Positions 16,338 to 25,525 of a stretch of 44,822 nt of DNA are shown here, in pieces (the first letter of the stretch is position 1; the number at the start of each line of letters is the position of its first letter). Made by a program: the position numbers and the translations under genes. Source of the stretch: Actinomycetes bacterium (GTDB taxonomy: Bacteria > Actinomycetota > Actinomycetes > Propionibacteriales > Nocardioidaceae). Below the pieces are notes generated by a model, which was not told where the DNA came from, did not search any database, and saw only the letters and a program-made list of their open reading frames with translations. The stretch spans positions 1 through 44,822 of the forward strand of contig JAEZEJ010000110.1 of NCBI GenBank assembly GCA_023417775.1, written 5' to 3'.

Positions 16338-18533
16338 TTAGGGGGAGATCGCGTGGAGACCGCCGTCGCGGTGGACGATCGCGATATCGCCGAACTCGTC
16401 GGTGCGCCAGGCGCGGATCCCCGCGTCGCGGAGGATCTCCAATGATCGACGGGTCGGGTGGCCGTAGTCGTTCTCCCCCACACTGACGGTCGCGGCCACG
16501 GCGCCGGTCTGCTCGTGGAAGGTGGCCGACTGATCGGCGCTGCCGTGATGCGGGACCTTGAGCACATCGGCCGCGACGTCCGCGCGTCCGGCCACCCTCA
16601 GCTGGGTCTGCTCGCCCAGGTCACCGGTGAAGAGCACCCGGACCCCACCGATCGTGAACCGCTGCACCAGGCTCACCTCGTTGCGATCCCCTGCAGGGTG
16701 ATCCGGGTCCGGCCACAGCGTCTCGATCTCGACATCGCCGACCGTCACCCGCTCGCCCGGCGCCGGGGTCGACCGCGGCACGTCCGGGAGGTCCGGGCCT
16801 CCGGAGGGCCCCACCATCACCTCCTCGACCTGACGCCCGCGCACCGCCCCGCGCCATCCCGCGACGTGATCGGCATCGGCGTGGCTGAACACCAGCAGCC
16901 GGATGCGCTGGACGCCGAGCCGGCGCAGACAGCGGTCGATCGGTCCAGGATCCATCCCGGTGTCGACGACGATCGCCTCACCGGCACCGAGCGGCACCAC
17001 GCTGGCATCCCCCTGCCCGACATCGCAGGCGACCACGACGACATCATCGGGAGGCCATCCGCTCTGCGGCGGCCGGACGATCGCGATCAGCAGGCCGAGC
17101 GACAGCCCGGCGGCCAACACCGGCCGGCTCAGCACGGCCAGGATCAGCCCCGCGACGACGGGCACGACGAGCAGGAGAGACCACCAGGGCTGCTCCCAGG
17201 CGATCGCCGCCCCATCCCAGGAGGCCGTGCGCTGTCCGACCTCGGCGATCCACCAACCCGCTCCGAAGGCTCCAGCCCCGATCACGTGGCCGGCCGGCGA
17301 CCAGAGCAGTTCGACCAGACCACCGGACAGACCCAGCACCGTAGCCGGAGCGACGGCCGGGGCGGCCACCACATTGGCGAGCACGGCGACGAGCGAGACC
17401 TCCTCGGAGATCGCCGCGACCATCGGCACGCAGGCCAGATGCGCAGCCAAGGGGACGGCGAGCGCCATCGCGACCCACTGCGGCAACCACCGCTCCAGCC
17501 GCTTCATGAAGATCGGGCCCAGGGTGACGATGCCCGTGGTCGCGCACACCGAGAGCACGAATCCTGCCGCACGGCCCATCCACGGATCGATGACGAGGAG
17601 GACGATCACCGCCCAGGCCACGGCCCGCAGGCCATCGCGGGTGCCCCATCCCATGCCGATCACCGCGACGGTGCCCATGACCGCCGCACGCTGCACGCTC
17701 GGCTCGGGACGGGCGACCAGCACGAACACCACGACCGCCAGGAGCGCCGCCGGCAGCAGCAGGCGCCGCAGCCCGAGACCCCGGACGAGGAGCAGCACCA
17801 CGCCGAGGACGATGGTCAGATTGCTGCCCGATACCGCGGTCAAATGTGTCAACCCAGAACGTTGGAAGTCCTCACGCAGGTCGTCGTCGACCGCCGTGAC
17901 ATCCCCGGTGACCAGCGCGGGCACGATCGCCGCCCCCGCGCCCGGGTAGGGAGCCACCGCCGACCGCACTCCCTCACGGACGTGCTCGCTCGCCTCCCAC
18001 CACCACGCTCCGTCACCGAGCGCGCGCCACCGTTCGACGGCCAGCACCCCGGCGATATCGGCATCCTCACCGGGCGTGAGCGCCCCGTCGAGCACGATGC
18101 GGCGACCCACCACGAGACCCTCCAGGTCACCGCGCACGAAGGCCGTGAGCCGGGCTCGCCCCTCGACCTCGCCGCCGCTGCTGCGCGCGCGTCGGGCCGT
18201 GAGCTCGACGACCCCCTGCGTGCGCTCCGGTCCGAAGGCGCGCACGTCCTGGCGCACGGTCGCCTCGACGGTCACCCAGCGCTCGTCCTCAGCCCAGTCA
18301 TGCAAGGGGTGTGCCTCGACCGCCGCCATCCGCACCCCGGCCGACATCGCGACGAGGCCGACGGTCACAGCGATCACCGCGAGGCCCGGCCGGCGGCTGA
18401 GCAGCAGCATGGCACCGAATGCCGCGATCACCGCGATGAGCACGACGAGCCCGGGATGACTCGTCACCGCCCAGACCGCAGTCGCCCACACCGCGCATGC
18501 ACCGGGCACCATCCGCAGATCGTGGCCGCCCAT
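16338..18533 (-). CDS. comEC: DNA internalization competence protein ComEC
   Basis: ComEC is the membrane channel for single-stranded DNA uptake. The 731-residue protein has an N-terminal membrane pair, a DUF4131/OB-like soluble part (about 60-170), the Competence domain with many helices (about 190-460, with LTHLTAVSGSNLTIVLG typical), and a C-terminal metallo-beta-lactamase-like domain (about 500-725) with VDTG and the zinc-like SHADADHVAGW; PHHGSADQS follows. The ATG at 18533 shares its A with the comEA stop TGA, so the two are translationally coupled. No pilus genes are in the window, so competence is only suggested. Confidence 0.95.
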   Translation of the reverse strand: MGGHDLRMVPGACAVWATAVWAVTSHPGLVVLIAVIAAFGAMLLLSRRPGLAVIAVTVGLVAMSAGVRMAAVEAHPLHDWAEDERWVTVEATVRQDVRAFGPERTQGVVELTARRARSSGGEVEGRARLTAFVRGDLEGLVVGRRIVLDGALTPGEDADIAGVLAVERWRALGDGAWWWEASEHVREGVRSAVAPYPGAGAAIVPALVTGDVTAVDDDLREDFQRSGLTHLTAVSGSNLTIVLGVVLLLVRGLGLRRLLLPAALLAVVVFVLVARPEPSVQRAAVMGTVAVIGMGWGTRDGLRAVAWAVIVLLVIDPWMGRAAGFVLSVCATTGIVTLGPIFMKRLERWLPQWVAMALAVPLAAHLACVPMVAAISEEVSLVAVLANVVAAPAVAPATVLGLSGGLVELLWSPAGHVIGAGAFGAGWWIAEVGQRTASWDGAAIAWEQPWWSLLLVVPVVAGLILAVLSRPVLAAGLSLGLLIAIVRPPQSGWPPDDVVVVACDVGQGDASVVPLGAGEAIVVDTGMDPGPIDRCLRRLGVQRIRLLVFSHADADHVAGWRGAVRGRQVEEVMVGPSGGPDLPDVPRSTPAPGERVTVGDVEIETLWPDPDHPAGDRNEVSLVQRFTIGGVRVLFTGDLGEQTQLRVAGRADVAADVLKVPHHGSADQSATFHEQTGAVAATVSVGENDYGHPTRRSLEILRDAGIRAWRTDEFGDIAIVHRDGGLHAISP

Positions 18534-19303
18534 CACACCGTGACGCGGTCGCGAAGCTCGGTCAGCGTCGCCTCACCGATGCCCTTGACGTCGAGGAGGT
18601 CCTCCACGGCCCGGAACGGGCCATGGTCCGTGCGACGGTCGATGATCGCCTGCGCCGTCACCGGCCCGACACCGGGCAACTCCTCCAATGTCGCGGCATC
18701 GGCGGAGTTGATGTTGATCAACGCGGCACCTCCCCCGGCGCTTCCTCCGTCGGACGCGGCCTGAGGCGGGCCGCCGACCACGATCTGCTCGCCGTCCTGC
18801 ATCTCGCGCGCGAGGTTCAAGGCGGAGAGATCGGGAGATCCCGCCACGCCGCCAGCAGCCTCGATCGCCTCGTGGACACGACTCCCGGCGGCGACGACCA
18901 CGATGCCCGGTTGGTGGACGTCGCCGGCCACGTGGATCACGAGCTGATCGGGCTCGTCCTCCTGCGGGGCATCCGACTCCGCCGATGAGGGCACCGAGGC
19001 CAGCGGCGCGGGATCATCGACCTGCGAAGGGCGCCCGCCGACCACCCACCAGGCGACGAGTACCGCCCCGGCGAGTCCGAGGACGGCGACGACCGCGAGC
19101 TGCCGGTCCCCCCAGCGTCGCCGGTGTTCGCCGACGTGCCTGGGTTCGGTGTCGTCATCCTCGGGCTCATCGGACTCGGCATGGTCCTCGTCCTCTGCCG
19201 GCTTCCAGGTGGCGTCGAAGGCCGTCGCCAACTCCGCGAGTCGGCGACGGGCGATCTCCGCCCGCGTCTCATCGGGGATCCCGGGAACGATTCTCTTGAC
19301 CAC
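18533..19303 (-). CDS. comEA: ComEA-type DNA-binding protein (SLBB + helix-hairpin-helix)
   Basis: The 256-residue protein has a long acidic cytosolic N-terminus (about 1-65), one membrane anchor (LAVVAVLGLAGAVLVAWWVV), an acidic linker, an SLBB domain (VIHVAGDVHQPGIVVVAAGSRVHEAIEAAGG) and a C-terminal double helix-hairpin-helix (ININSADAATLEELPGVGPVTAQAIIDRR). It would bind incoming double-stranded DNA outside the membrane. The start is GTG at 19303 with TACGGT 6 bases upstream, so the transcript is predicted leaderless and runs on into comEC. Confidence 0.95.
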   Translation of the reverse strand: MVKRIVPGIPDETRAEIARRRLAELATAFDATWKPAEDEDHAESDEPEDDDTEPRHVGEHRRRWGDRQLAVVAVLGLAGAVLVAWWVVGGRPSQVDDPAPLASVPSSAESDAPQEDEPDQLVIHVAGDVHQPGIVVVAAGSRVHEAIEAAGGVAGSPDLSALNLAREMQDGEQIVVGGPPQAASDGGSAGGGAALININSADAATLEELPGVGPVTAQAIIDRRTDHGPFRAVEDLLDVKGIGEATLTELRDRVTV

Positions 19304-19309
19304 ACCAGC

Positions 19310-19315
19310 ACCGTA
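19310..19315 (-). promoter_or_regulatory. -10 hexamer of leaderless comEA-comEC
   Basis: TACGGT on the minus strand ends 6 bases before the GTG at 19303. Confidence 0.5.
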
Positions 19316-19403
19316 GGATCCGTTGCCGTCCCGGTCTGCCCCTCAGCGCGCATCTGTGGACGGCGGACGAGCATCGGGGTCCTGGGGATAAGCGCCGCGC
19401 GGG

Positions 19404-20246
19404 TCAGCGACCGGTCACGGTGACGGCGATCATGCCGGGGCCCACATGGGCACCGATATCGGCTCCGACCTCGTCCACCGGGACTGATGCGCGACCCCAC
19501 GCGGTCGCCAGTCGCGCCGCGACCTCATCGGCCCGCTCGCGAGCTGCCAGATGCTGAACGCCGGTGTCGAAGCCCCGGGGGAATCGAGCCGCGGCCTCGA
19601 CCGCCAGATCGACCACCCGTGTCAGCGCCTTGGAGGAGGTCCGCACCTTCTCCAAGGGCACGACCGCACCCTCGGCGACCGTGAGAATCGGCTTGACGGC
19701 CAGCGCCGAGCCGATCAGCGCCTGCGCGGCTCCGATCCGGCCGCCGCGCTTCAGATACTCGAGTGTGTCGACATAGAGCAGAACCGTCGACTGCCGCCCG
19801 GCTCGGCGTGCGGCGGCGACGACCTCGGCACTCGATCCACCGTCGTCCCGCATCCGCGCCGCCGCACCCGCGGCGAAGCCCGTGGCGATGCCGACCTGGG
19901 CGGTATCGACGAGGTGGACGGGCACCTCACACCGTGCCGCCGCGAGTCGCGCCGAGTCGATCGTGCCCGAGACCCGTTTGCTCAGATGGACCGAGACGAT
20001 CTCGGTCGCGCCTTCGGCGACCAGCCCGGCGTAGACCGCGGCGAAGGCCTCCGGGCTGGGCCGCGAGGTGCTGACCGTGGCCTTGTCCCGTAGCGCCTGC
20101 GCGATCGTCTCGGCATCGATGTCGACGCCCTCGGTGTAGACCCGTGAGCCGACCACGACGGTGGTGGGCACGACGGCGATCCGCTCGCGCTTCGCATCGG
20201 CAGGGTCGAGCGATGCCGTCGAGTCCGTGACGATGGCGACGCTCAT
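19404..20246 (-). CDS. DegV family fatty-acid-binding protein
   Basis: The 280-residue protein has the family N-terminus VAIVTDSTASLDP, with a TSRPSPEAF motif near residue 80, SKRVSGTIDSARLAA near 109 and YLKRGGRIG near 175. DegV/FakB proteins bind a fatty acid for phosphorylation by FakA; no FakA is in the window. It lies between leuS and comEA, the usual actinobacterial place. The ATG at 20246 has TAGGGT 6 bases before it (leaderless). Confidence 0.94.
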   Translation of the reverse strand: MSVAIVTDSTASLDPADAKRERIAVVPTTVVVGSRVYTEGVDIDAETIAQALRDKATVSTSRPSPEAFAAVYAGLVAEGATEIVSVHLSKRVSGTIDSARLAAARCEVPVHLVDTAQVGIATGFAAGAAARMRDDGGSSAEVVAAARRAGRQSTVLLYVDTLEYLKRGGRIGAAQALIGSALAVKPILTVAEGAVVPLEKVRTSSKALTRVVDLAVEAAARFPRGFDTGVQHLAARERADEVAARLATAWGRASVPVDEVGADIGAHVGPGMIAVTVTGR

Positions 20247-20252
20247 GGCGTC

Positions 20253-20258
20253 ACCCTA
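20253..20258 (-). promoter_or_regulatory. -10 hexamer of leaderless degV gene
   Basis: TAGGGT on the minus strand ends 6 bases before the ATG at 20246. Confidence 0.5.
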
Positions 20259-20274
20259 TCCGCCGGCGGCCCCC

Positions 20275-20359
20275 GGGCGGTGACGTACGCACCCTTGGAT
20301 CCTCGGGCGGTGGGTGAGGCGCCCCTCGACCGTGCTGAGAGGTGCATAGGTCACCGCCC
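20275..20359. repeat. Inverted repeat downstream of leuS, palindrome family B, copy 1
   Basis: Left arm 20275-20293 (GGGCGGTGACGTACGCACC) pairs with right arm 20341-20359 at 17 of 19 positions; the loop is 47 bases. It fills the gap between the leuS stop and the degV promoter. The arm start resembles that of the palindrome upstream of leuS at 23265. Confidence 0.75.
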
Positions 20360-20378
20360 CCGGAGACGGCGCCGGAGA

Positions 20379-23228
20379 TCAGACGACGATATTGACCAGC
20401 TTGGGAGCCTTGACGATCACCTTGCGGATCTCACGCCCGTCGATCGTGCGGACGACATTCGGCTCAGCGAGCGCCAACTCGGTGAGCTCGTCGTCCGTGG
20501 CATCGGGGCTGACCTGCAGCTTGCCGCGCACCTTGCCCTGCACCTGCACCACGCAGGTGACCTCCTCGGCCACCAGGTACTGCGGATCGGCCTGCGGATA
20601 CGGCACATAGGTGATCGTGGCCTCGTGTCCGAGCCGCTCCCACAGCTCCTCGGCCAGGTGCGGCGCGAAGGGCGCGAGCATCTGCGCGAGCGGTTCGAGC
20701 GCCGCCCGCGAGGTCACCGACTGCTTGGTGAGATGATTGGTGAGCTCGATGAGCTTGGCGATCGCGGTGTTGAACCGCAACTCCTCCATGTCACCGCGTA
20801 CCCCCTCGATCGTGCGATGCAGGATGCCGAGGGTCGAACGATCCAGCGCATCGTCGCCGGCCTTGGTCGCTCCGGTCTCCTCATCGACGACGAGTCGCCA
20901 CACGCGCTGCAGGAAGCGCTGCGAGCCGACCACCGCGCGGGTCTCCCAAGGGCGGGAGACGTCCAGCGGGCCCATGCTCATCTCATAGACGCGGAAGGTG
21001 TCGGCACCGAACTGGTCGTACATCTCATCGGGCGTGACGACGTTCTTGAGCGACTTGCCCATCTTGCCGTACTCACGCTGGACCGGTCGGCCCTCGTATG
21101 AGAACGTGCCGTCCTCGGCCTCGGTGACCTCGTCGGCCGGCACATAGGCGCCGCGCTCGTCGGTATACGCGAAGGCCTGGATGTAGCCCTGGTTGAAGAG
21201 ACGGTAGAAGGGCTCCTCGCTGGAGACATAGCCGAGATCGAACAGCACCTTGTGCCAGAACCGCACATACAGCAGGTGCAGCACCATGTGCTCGACTCCG
21301 CCGATGTAGAAGTCGACGCCACCTGGATCATCGGCGCGACGCTGCTCCTGCGGGCCCATCCAGTAGCGCTCATTGGCCGGGTCGGCGATGCGCTCGGTGT
21401 TGTGCGGATCGGTGTAGCGCAGCTCGTACCAGCTCGAGCCGGCCCAGTTAGGCATGGTGTTGGTCTCGCGGCGGTACGTGCGGGGACCGTCACCGAGGTC
21501 GAGCTCGACGTTGACCCAGTCGGTCGCGCGGGCGAGCGGAGGCTCGGGCTCGCTCTCGACATCGTCAGGCGCGTAGGTGCGCGGCGAGTAGTCGGGCACC
21601 TCCGGCAACTCGACGGGCAGCATGCTCTCAGGCAGCGCGATGGGGGTGTCGTCCTCGTCGTAGACGATCGGGAACGGCTCACCCCAGTAGCGCTGCCGGC
21701 TGAACAGCCAATCGCGCAGGCGGTAGGTGGTGGTGCCCTCGCCGGTCCCCTGCTGCTCGAGCCAGGCGACGATGCGCTCCTTGGCCTCGGGCACCGGGAG
21801 ACCGTCCAGGCTGATCTCGTCATTGGACGAGTTGACGACACGGCCGTCGCCGGTGAACGGCAGATCACCCTCGCCGTCGATCACCCGAGGAGTGGGCAGG
21901 CCGAAGCTCTGCGCGAACTCGAAGTCGCGCTCATCGTGGCCGGGCACCGCCATGATCGCGCCGGTGCCGTAGCCCATCAGGACGTAGTCGGCGATGAAGA
22001 CCGGGATCTGCTCGCCGTTGACCGGATTGGTCGCTACGGCACCGGTGAAGACGCCGGTCTTCTCCTTGTTCTCCTGACGCTCGACATCCGACTTGGCCGC
22101 GGCACTCGCCCGGTAGGCGGCGACCGCCTCGGCCGGGGTAGCGGCTTCACCGGTCCAGCGAGGATCGGTGCCGGACGGCCACACGGCTGCCGCGAGCGTG
22201 TCGACGAGGGGGTGCTCGGGGGCGAGCACCATGTAACTGGCGCCGAAGAGGGTGTCCGGACGGGTGGTGAACACCTCGACGGGCTCGTCGCTGCCCGGCA
22301 CGGCGAACTGCACCTCTGCGCCGTGGGAGCGGCCGATCCAGTTGCGCTGCATGAGCTTGCCGGACTCGGGCCAGTCGACGCGGTCGAGATCGTCGATGAG
22401 CCGATCGGCATAGGCCGTGATGCGCAGATTCCACTGGCGCAGACGGCGCTTGAACACCGGGAAGTTGCCGCGTTCGCTGCGTCCCTCGGCGGTGACCTCC
22501 TCATTGGCGAGGACGGTGCCGAGCCCGGGGGCCCAGTTGACCGGGGCGTCGCTGATGTAGGCGAGCCGGTACTCGGCGACGATCTCCTCGCGTTCGGCGG
22601 CGGAGAGGTCGGCCCAGACCGCGCCCCCGGGGACGTCGCGGGCGCCGTTCTCGAACTCGGCGATCAGCTCGCTGACGGGACGGGCGCGGTCCAGGTCCTC
22701 GTCGTACCAGGAGTTGAAGATCTGCAGGAAGATCCACTGCGTCCATTTGACGAAGTCGGGGTCGATCGTGGCGAAGGAGCGTCGCGGATCGTGGCCGAGA
22801 CCGAGGCGCCGCAACTGGCGGCGCATATTGGTGATGTTCTCCAGCGTCGTCTCGCGCGGATGGCGACCGGTCTGCACCGCATACAGCTCGGCCGGCAGGC
22901 CGAAGGCGTCGTAGCCGAGGGCATGCAGGACATTGTCACCGCGCATGCGCCGGTAGCGGCCGACGACATCGGTGGCGATGTAGCCGAGGGGGTGCCCGAC
23001 GTGGAGTCCCGCGCCCGAGGGATAGGGGAACATGTCCATGAGGAAGTACTTGGCGCCGTCGGCGCGCTGCTCGCCCGCGGCGGGAGCCAGGTCGCCCTCC
23101 GGATTGGGGGCATCGAAGGTGCCCTCCTGCTCCCACCGGTCCTGCCACCGCGACTCGAGTCGTCCGGCGAGGTCACTGGTGTAGCGGTAGCCGGCGTCGG
23201 AGGGAGTCGCGGAGTTCTCGGTGGTCAC
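20379..23228 (-). CDS. leuS: Leucyl-tRNA synthetase
   Basis: This class I aminoacyl-tRNA synthetase charges tRNA-Leu. The 949-residue protein has the HIGH-type motif HVGHPLGY near residue 77, the CP1 editing domain with TRPDTLFGASYMVLAPEH, the DERDFEF and GHDERDF region, and the KMSKS loop as KMGKSLKN near 715, followed by the anticodon-binding and C-terminal domain. The start is GTG at 23228 with TAGCAT 6 bases before it (leaderless). It is flanked on both sides by related palindromes. Confidence 0.98.
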   Translation of the reverse strand: MTTENSATPSDAGYRYTSDLAGRLESRWQDRWEQEGTFDAPNPEGDLAPAAGEQRADGAKYFLMDMFPYPSGAGLHVGHPLGYIATDVVGRYRRMRGDNVLHALGYDAFGLPAELYAVQTGRHPRETTLENITNMRRQLRRLGLGHDPRRSFATIDPDFVKWTQWIFLQIFNSWYDEDLDRARPVSELIAEFENGARDVPGGAVWADLSAAEREEIVAEYRLAYISDAPVNWAPGLGTVLANEEVTAEGRSERGNFPVFKRRLRQWNLRITAYADRLIDDLDRVDWPESGKLMQRNWIGRSHGAEVQFAVPGSDEPVEVFTTRPDTLFGASYMVLAPEHPLVDTLAAAVWPSGTDPRWTGEAATPAEAVAAYRASAAAKSDVERQENKEKTGVFTGAVATNPVNGEQIPVFIADYVLMGYGTGAIMAVPGHDERDFEFAQSFGLPTPRVIDGEGDLPFTGDGRVVNSSNDEISLDGLPVPEAKERIVAWLEQQGTGEGTTTYRLRDWLFSRQRYWGEPFPIVYDEDDTPIALPESMLPVELPEVPDYSPRTYAPDDVESEPEPPLARATDWVNVELDLGDGPRTYRRETNTMPNWAGSSWYELRYTDPHNTERIADPANERYWMGPQEQRRADDPGGVDFYIGGVEHMVLHLLYVRFWHKVLFDLGYVSSEEPFYRLFNQGYIQAFAYTDERGAYVPADEVTEAEDGTFSYEGRPVQREYGKMGKSLKNVVTPDEMYDQFGADTFRVYEMSMGPLDVSRPWETRAVVGSQRFLQRVWRLVVDEETGATKAGDDALDRSTLGILHRTIEGVRGDMEELRFNTAIAKLIELTNHLTKQSVTSRAALEPLAQMLAPFAPHLAEELWERLGHEATITYVPYPQADPQYLVAEEVTCVVQVQGKVRGKLQVSPDATDDELTELALAEPNVVRTIDGREIRKVIVKAPKLVNIVV

Positions 23229-23234
23229 CCGCCC

Positions 23235-23240
23235 ATGCTA
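23235..23240 (-). promoter_or_regulatory. -10 hexamer of leaderless leuS
   Basis: TAGCAT on the minus strand ends 6 bases before the GTG at 23228. Confidence 0.5.
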
Positions 23241-23264
23241 GCCAGCGCCCTCTCCCCGATCCGT

Positions 23265-23316
23265 GGGCGGTGAGCTATCCCGTGCTCGGAGGCTCGACGT
23301 GGTTGACGGCTCACCG
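23265..23316. repeat. Inverted repeat upstream of leuS, palindrome family B, copy 2
   Basis: CGGTGAGC (23268-23275) pairs perfectly with GCTCACCG (23309-23316), with patchy pairing further in. The left side GGGCGGTGAGCTAT differs at one position from the 20341-20359 arm of the other copy (GGGCGGTGACCTAT). The rest of the gap 23317-23463 shows only weak dyads. Confidence 0.5.
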
Positions 23317-23463
23317 TCGCTGCCCTAGGCTCACCCATCGCTGGCCGCAGACCGAGGATGTGCCTCGACGGTCGCCCTGACCGCCACAGAAGCACATCAC
23401 CGGCAGCTCTCGCCGACCACGCAGCGGTGGTCGATGACGCACCGCTCACGGATCCGGGGAGGG

Positions 23464-23724
23464 TTATTCCTCCTCGACGACGATGGGGCGCCACCGCGCC
23501 CAGGCGATGAAGATGGCGGACGTGACGATCAGCCCGACACCGCCCCAGAGGTTGACGTGGAAGCCGTCGCCCTTCGCCAGCTGCTCCTCGGAGGTGAAGA
23601 ACAGGCCGACGATGAGCAGCACCACACCGTAGAAGCCGAGCAGACCCCCGATGATCATGCGGATATCGAAGGCTCCGGCGGTCTTGGACTGGCCGGCGTG
23701 TTCGCGATGGTCCTGGTCGTTCAT
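23464..23724 (-). CDS. Small two-helix membrane protein, symporter partner
   Basis: This 86-residue protein has a charged N-terminus (NDQDHREHAGQSK), two membrane segments (about 26-46 and 61-80) and an acidic tail (VVEEE). It starts at the ATG at 23724 with GAGG 8 bases upstream, 10 bases after the stop of the sodium:solute symporter, so the two genes are one operon. I recognise no named family. Small hydrophobic partners are known for other SSS transporters, so a helper subunit is a reasonable guess. Confidence 0.8.
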   Translation of the reverse strand: MNDQDHREHAGQSKTAGAFDIRMIIGGLLGFYGVVLLIVGLFFTSEEQLAKGDGFHVNLWGGVGLIVTSAIFIAWARWRPIVVEEE

Positions 23725-23734
23725 GTCAGCCACC

Positions 23735-25426
23735 TCAGAAGATCACGTTGAAGACGATGATGATGACGAGTGCGATACCGGCGAGCTTGACCGGCGACTG
23801 GTACCACGGCAGGTCCTTCTCCTCCGGATCGACCAGCGACTCCTTGGGCGTCAGTCCGTAGACGAGGCCTACCAGCTGCTTCTCGGGCTTCGGCGCGGTG
23901 ACCGAGGTGACGGCCACGCTGACCGCGATGTCGACGACGAAGGCGGCGCCGGCCGCCACGAAGCTCGCGCCCTGACCGCTCAGCGACAGCACGCCGGTGC
24001 TGAGACCGCCGAGAGCGTCTTCGCTGAGGATGGCGACGAATACGGCGGCGAGCGTGCCCGAGACGAGCCCGGTCCAACCGGCCGTGGGCGTCATCCGCTT
24101 CCAGAACATACCGAGGATGAACGTGGCGAACAGCGGGGCGTTGAAGAAGCCGAACAGTGTCTGCAGGTAGTCCATCAGGTTCGAGTAGTTCGACGCGATG
24201 AGCGCCGTGCCGATGGCGATCACCGTCGCCGCGACGGTCGCGAGCCGACCGACCAGCGTGTAGTAGTCGTCCTCGCGGTCCTTGACCACGTACTGCTGCC
24301 ACAGGTCGTAGCTGAAGACCGTATTGAAGGCGGAGATATTGGCCGCCATGCCGGCCATGAAGGAGGCGAGCAGGCCCGCGATGGCGATGCCGAGCATGCC
24401 ATTGGGCAGCAGATCGCGCATGAGCAGCAGGATCGCATCGTTATAGGTGACCCCCTCGACGCTCTCTCCGCCCTTGAGCTGGGCCAGCTCCGGAACGACG
24501 ATCGCGGCGATCATGCCCGGGATGATGACGATGAAGGGGATGAACATCTTCGGGAAGGCGCCGATGATCGGGGCCCGCCGTGCCGAGGACATCGACTTGG
24601 ACGCCATCGCGCGCTGCACCTCGACGAAGTTGGTCGTCCAGTAGCCGAAGGACAGCACGAAGCCGAGGCCGAAGACGATGCCGATCACCGAGAGGACCGG
24701 ATTGTCGATGCCGGTGAGATCGGTGCCGGGCCAGGACTCCAGTTGCTCGGGTCCGGGTTGGATCTTCTCGGTGAGGCCCTGCCAGCCGCCGACCTTGTGC
24801 AGCGCGATGATCGTCAGTGGCAGCAGCGCCGCGACGATGACGAAGAACTGCAGCACCTCGTTGTAGATCGCCGCGGACAGGCCGCCGAGGGCGGTGTACG
24901 ACAACACGATGACCGCCGCGATCACCAGCGAGACCCACAACGGCCAGCCGAGCAGACGATTGACGATGGTGGCCAGCAGGAACAGATTGATGCCGGCGAT
25001 CAGCAGCTGCGCGACGGCGAAGCTGAGGGCGTTGACGAGGTGGGCGCCGGTGCCGAAGCGCTTGCGCATGAACTCCGGCACGCTGCGCACGCCGGAGCCG
25101 TAGTAGAAGGGCATCATGACGATGCCGAGGAAGAGCATCGCCGGGACCGCGCCGATCCAGAAGTAGTGAGCCGTCGCCATGCCGTACTGCGCCCCGTTGG
25201 CCGACATTCCCATGATCTCCACCGCGCCGAGGTTGGCGGCGATGAAGGCCAGGCCCGTGACCCATGCGGGAAGTGAACGCCCGGACAGGAAGAAGTCGAT
25301 GCTGCTGGACACCTGACGGCGAGCCAGCAGGCCGATGCCGAGCACGACCGCGAAGTAGGCGGCGACGATGAGGTAGTCCACGAAATTCGCGTCGAGGCGG
25401 AATGTGGAGTCTGCTGTCGCTATCAC
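23735..25426 (-). CDS. Sodium:solute symporter (SSS/SGLT type)
   Basis: This roughly 563-residue transporter is of the solute:sodium symporter family (LeuT fold). It has about 13 or 14 membrane segments, the early region AAYFAVVLGIGLLARR, SIDFFLSGRSLPAWVTG, and GYWTTNFVEVQRAMASKSM, the SSS signature area, followed by AGLLASFMAGMAANISAFNTVFSYD. It resembles bacterial SGLT-type sugar carriers, but the substrate cannot be read from the sequence. Start: GTG at 25426, with TAACGT ending 8 bases upstream, gives the natural N-terminus MIATADSTFRLDANFVDYL. The ATG at 25447 is an alternative. Confidence 0.9.
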   Translation of the reverse strand: MIATADSTFRLDANFVDYLIVAAYFAVVLGIGLLARRQVSSSIDFFLSGRSLPAWVTGLAFIAANLGAVEIMGMSANGAQYGMATAHYFWIGAVPAMLFLGIVMMPFYYGSGVRSVPEFMRKRFGTGAHLVNALSFAVAQLLIAGINLFLLATIVNRLLGWPLWVSLVIAAVIVLSYTALGGLSAAIYNEVLQFFVIVAALLPLTIIALHKVGGWQGLTEKIQPGPEQLESWPGTDLTGIDNPVLSVIGIVFGLGFVLSFGYWTTNFVEVQRAMASKSMSSARRAPIIGAFPKMFIPFIVIIPGMIAAIVVPELAQLKGGESVEGVTYNDAILLLMRDLLPNGMLGIAIAGLLASFMAGMAANISAFNTVFSYDLWQQYVVKDREDDYYTLVGRLATVAATVIAIGTALIASNYSNLMDYLQTLFGFFNAPLFATFILGMFWKRMTPTAGWTGLVSGTLAAVFVAILSEDALGGLSTGVLSLSGQGASFVAAGAAFVVDIAVSVAVTSVTAPKPEKQLVGLVYGLTPKESLVDPEEKDLPWYQSPVKLAGIALVIIIVFNVIF

Positions 25427-25434
25427 GTCGTGTG

Positions 25435-25440
25435 ACGTTA
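25435..25440 (-). promoter_or_regulatory. Possible -10 hexamer of symporter gene
   Basis: TAACGT on the minus strand ends 8 bases before the GTG at 25426. It counts as a promoter only if that GTG is the start. Confidence 0.3.
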
Positions 25441-25513
25441 CTCCCATCCTCGGGTGCTTGCCGGGTGCCGAATCGGGGCTGCTCGCGGGCGGGTCCCCGA
25501 GCGCTCAGCGTCC

Positions 25514-25519
25514 TACGAT
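25514..25519 (+). promoter_or_regulatory. -10 hexamer of leaderless VOC gene
   Basis: TACGAT ends 6 bases before the ATG at 25526, and no ribosome binding site lies in between. Confidence 0.5.
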
Positions 25520-25525
25520 TCCCCT

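Noticed and set aside
16458..18764. A 768-codon open frame on the plus strand opposite comEC and comEA
   Set aside because: It is a shadow frame caused by high GC. Its translation is rich in Arg, His and Asp with no domain, while the minus-strand comEC/comEA are clear.
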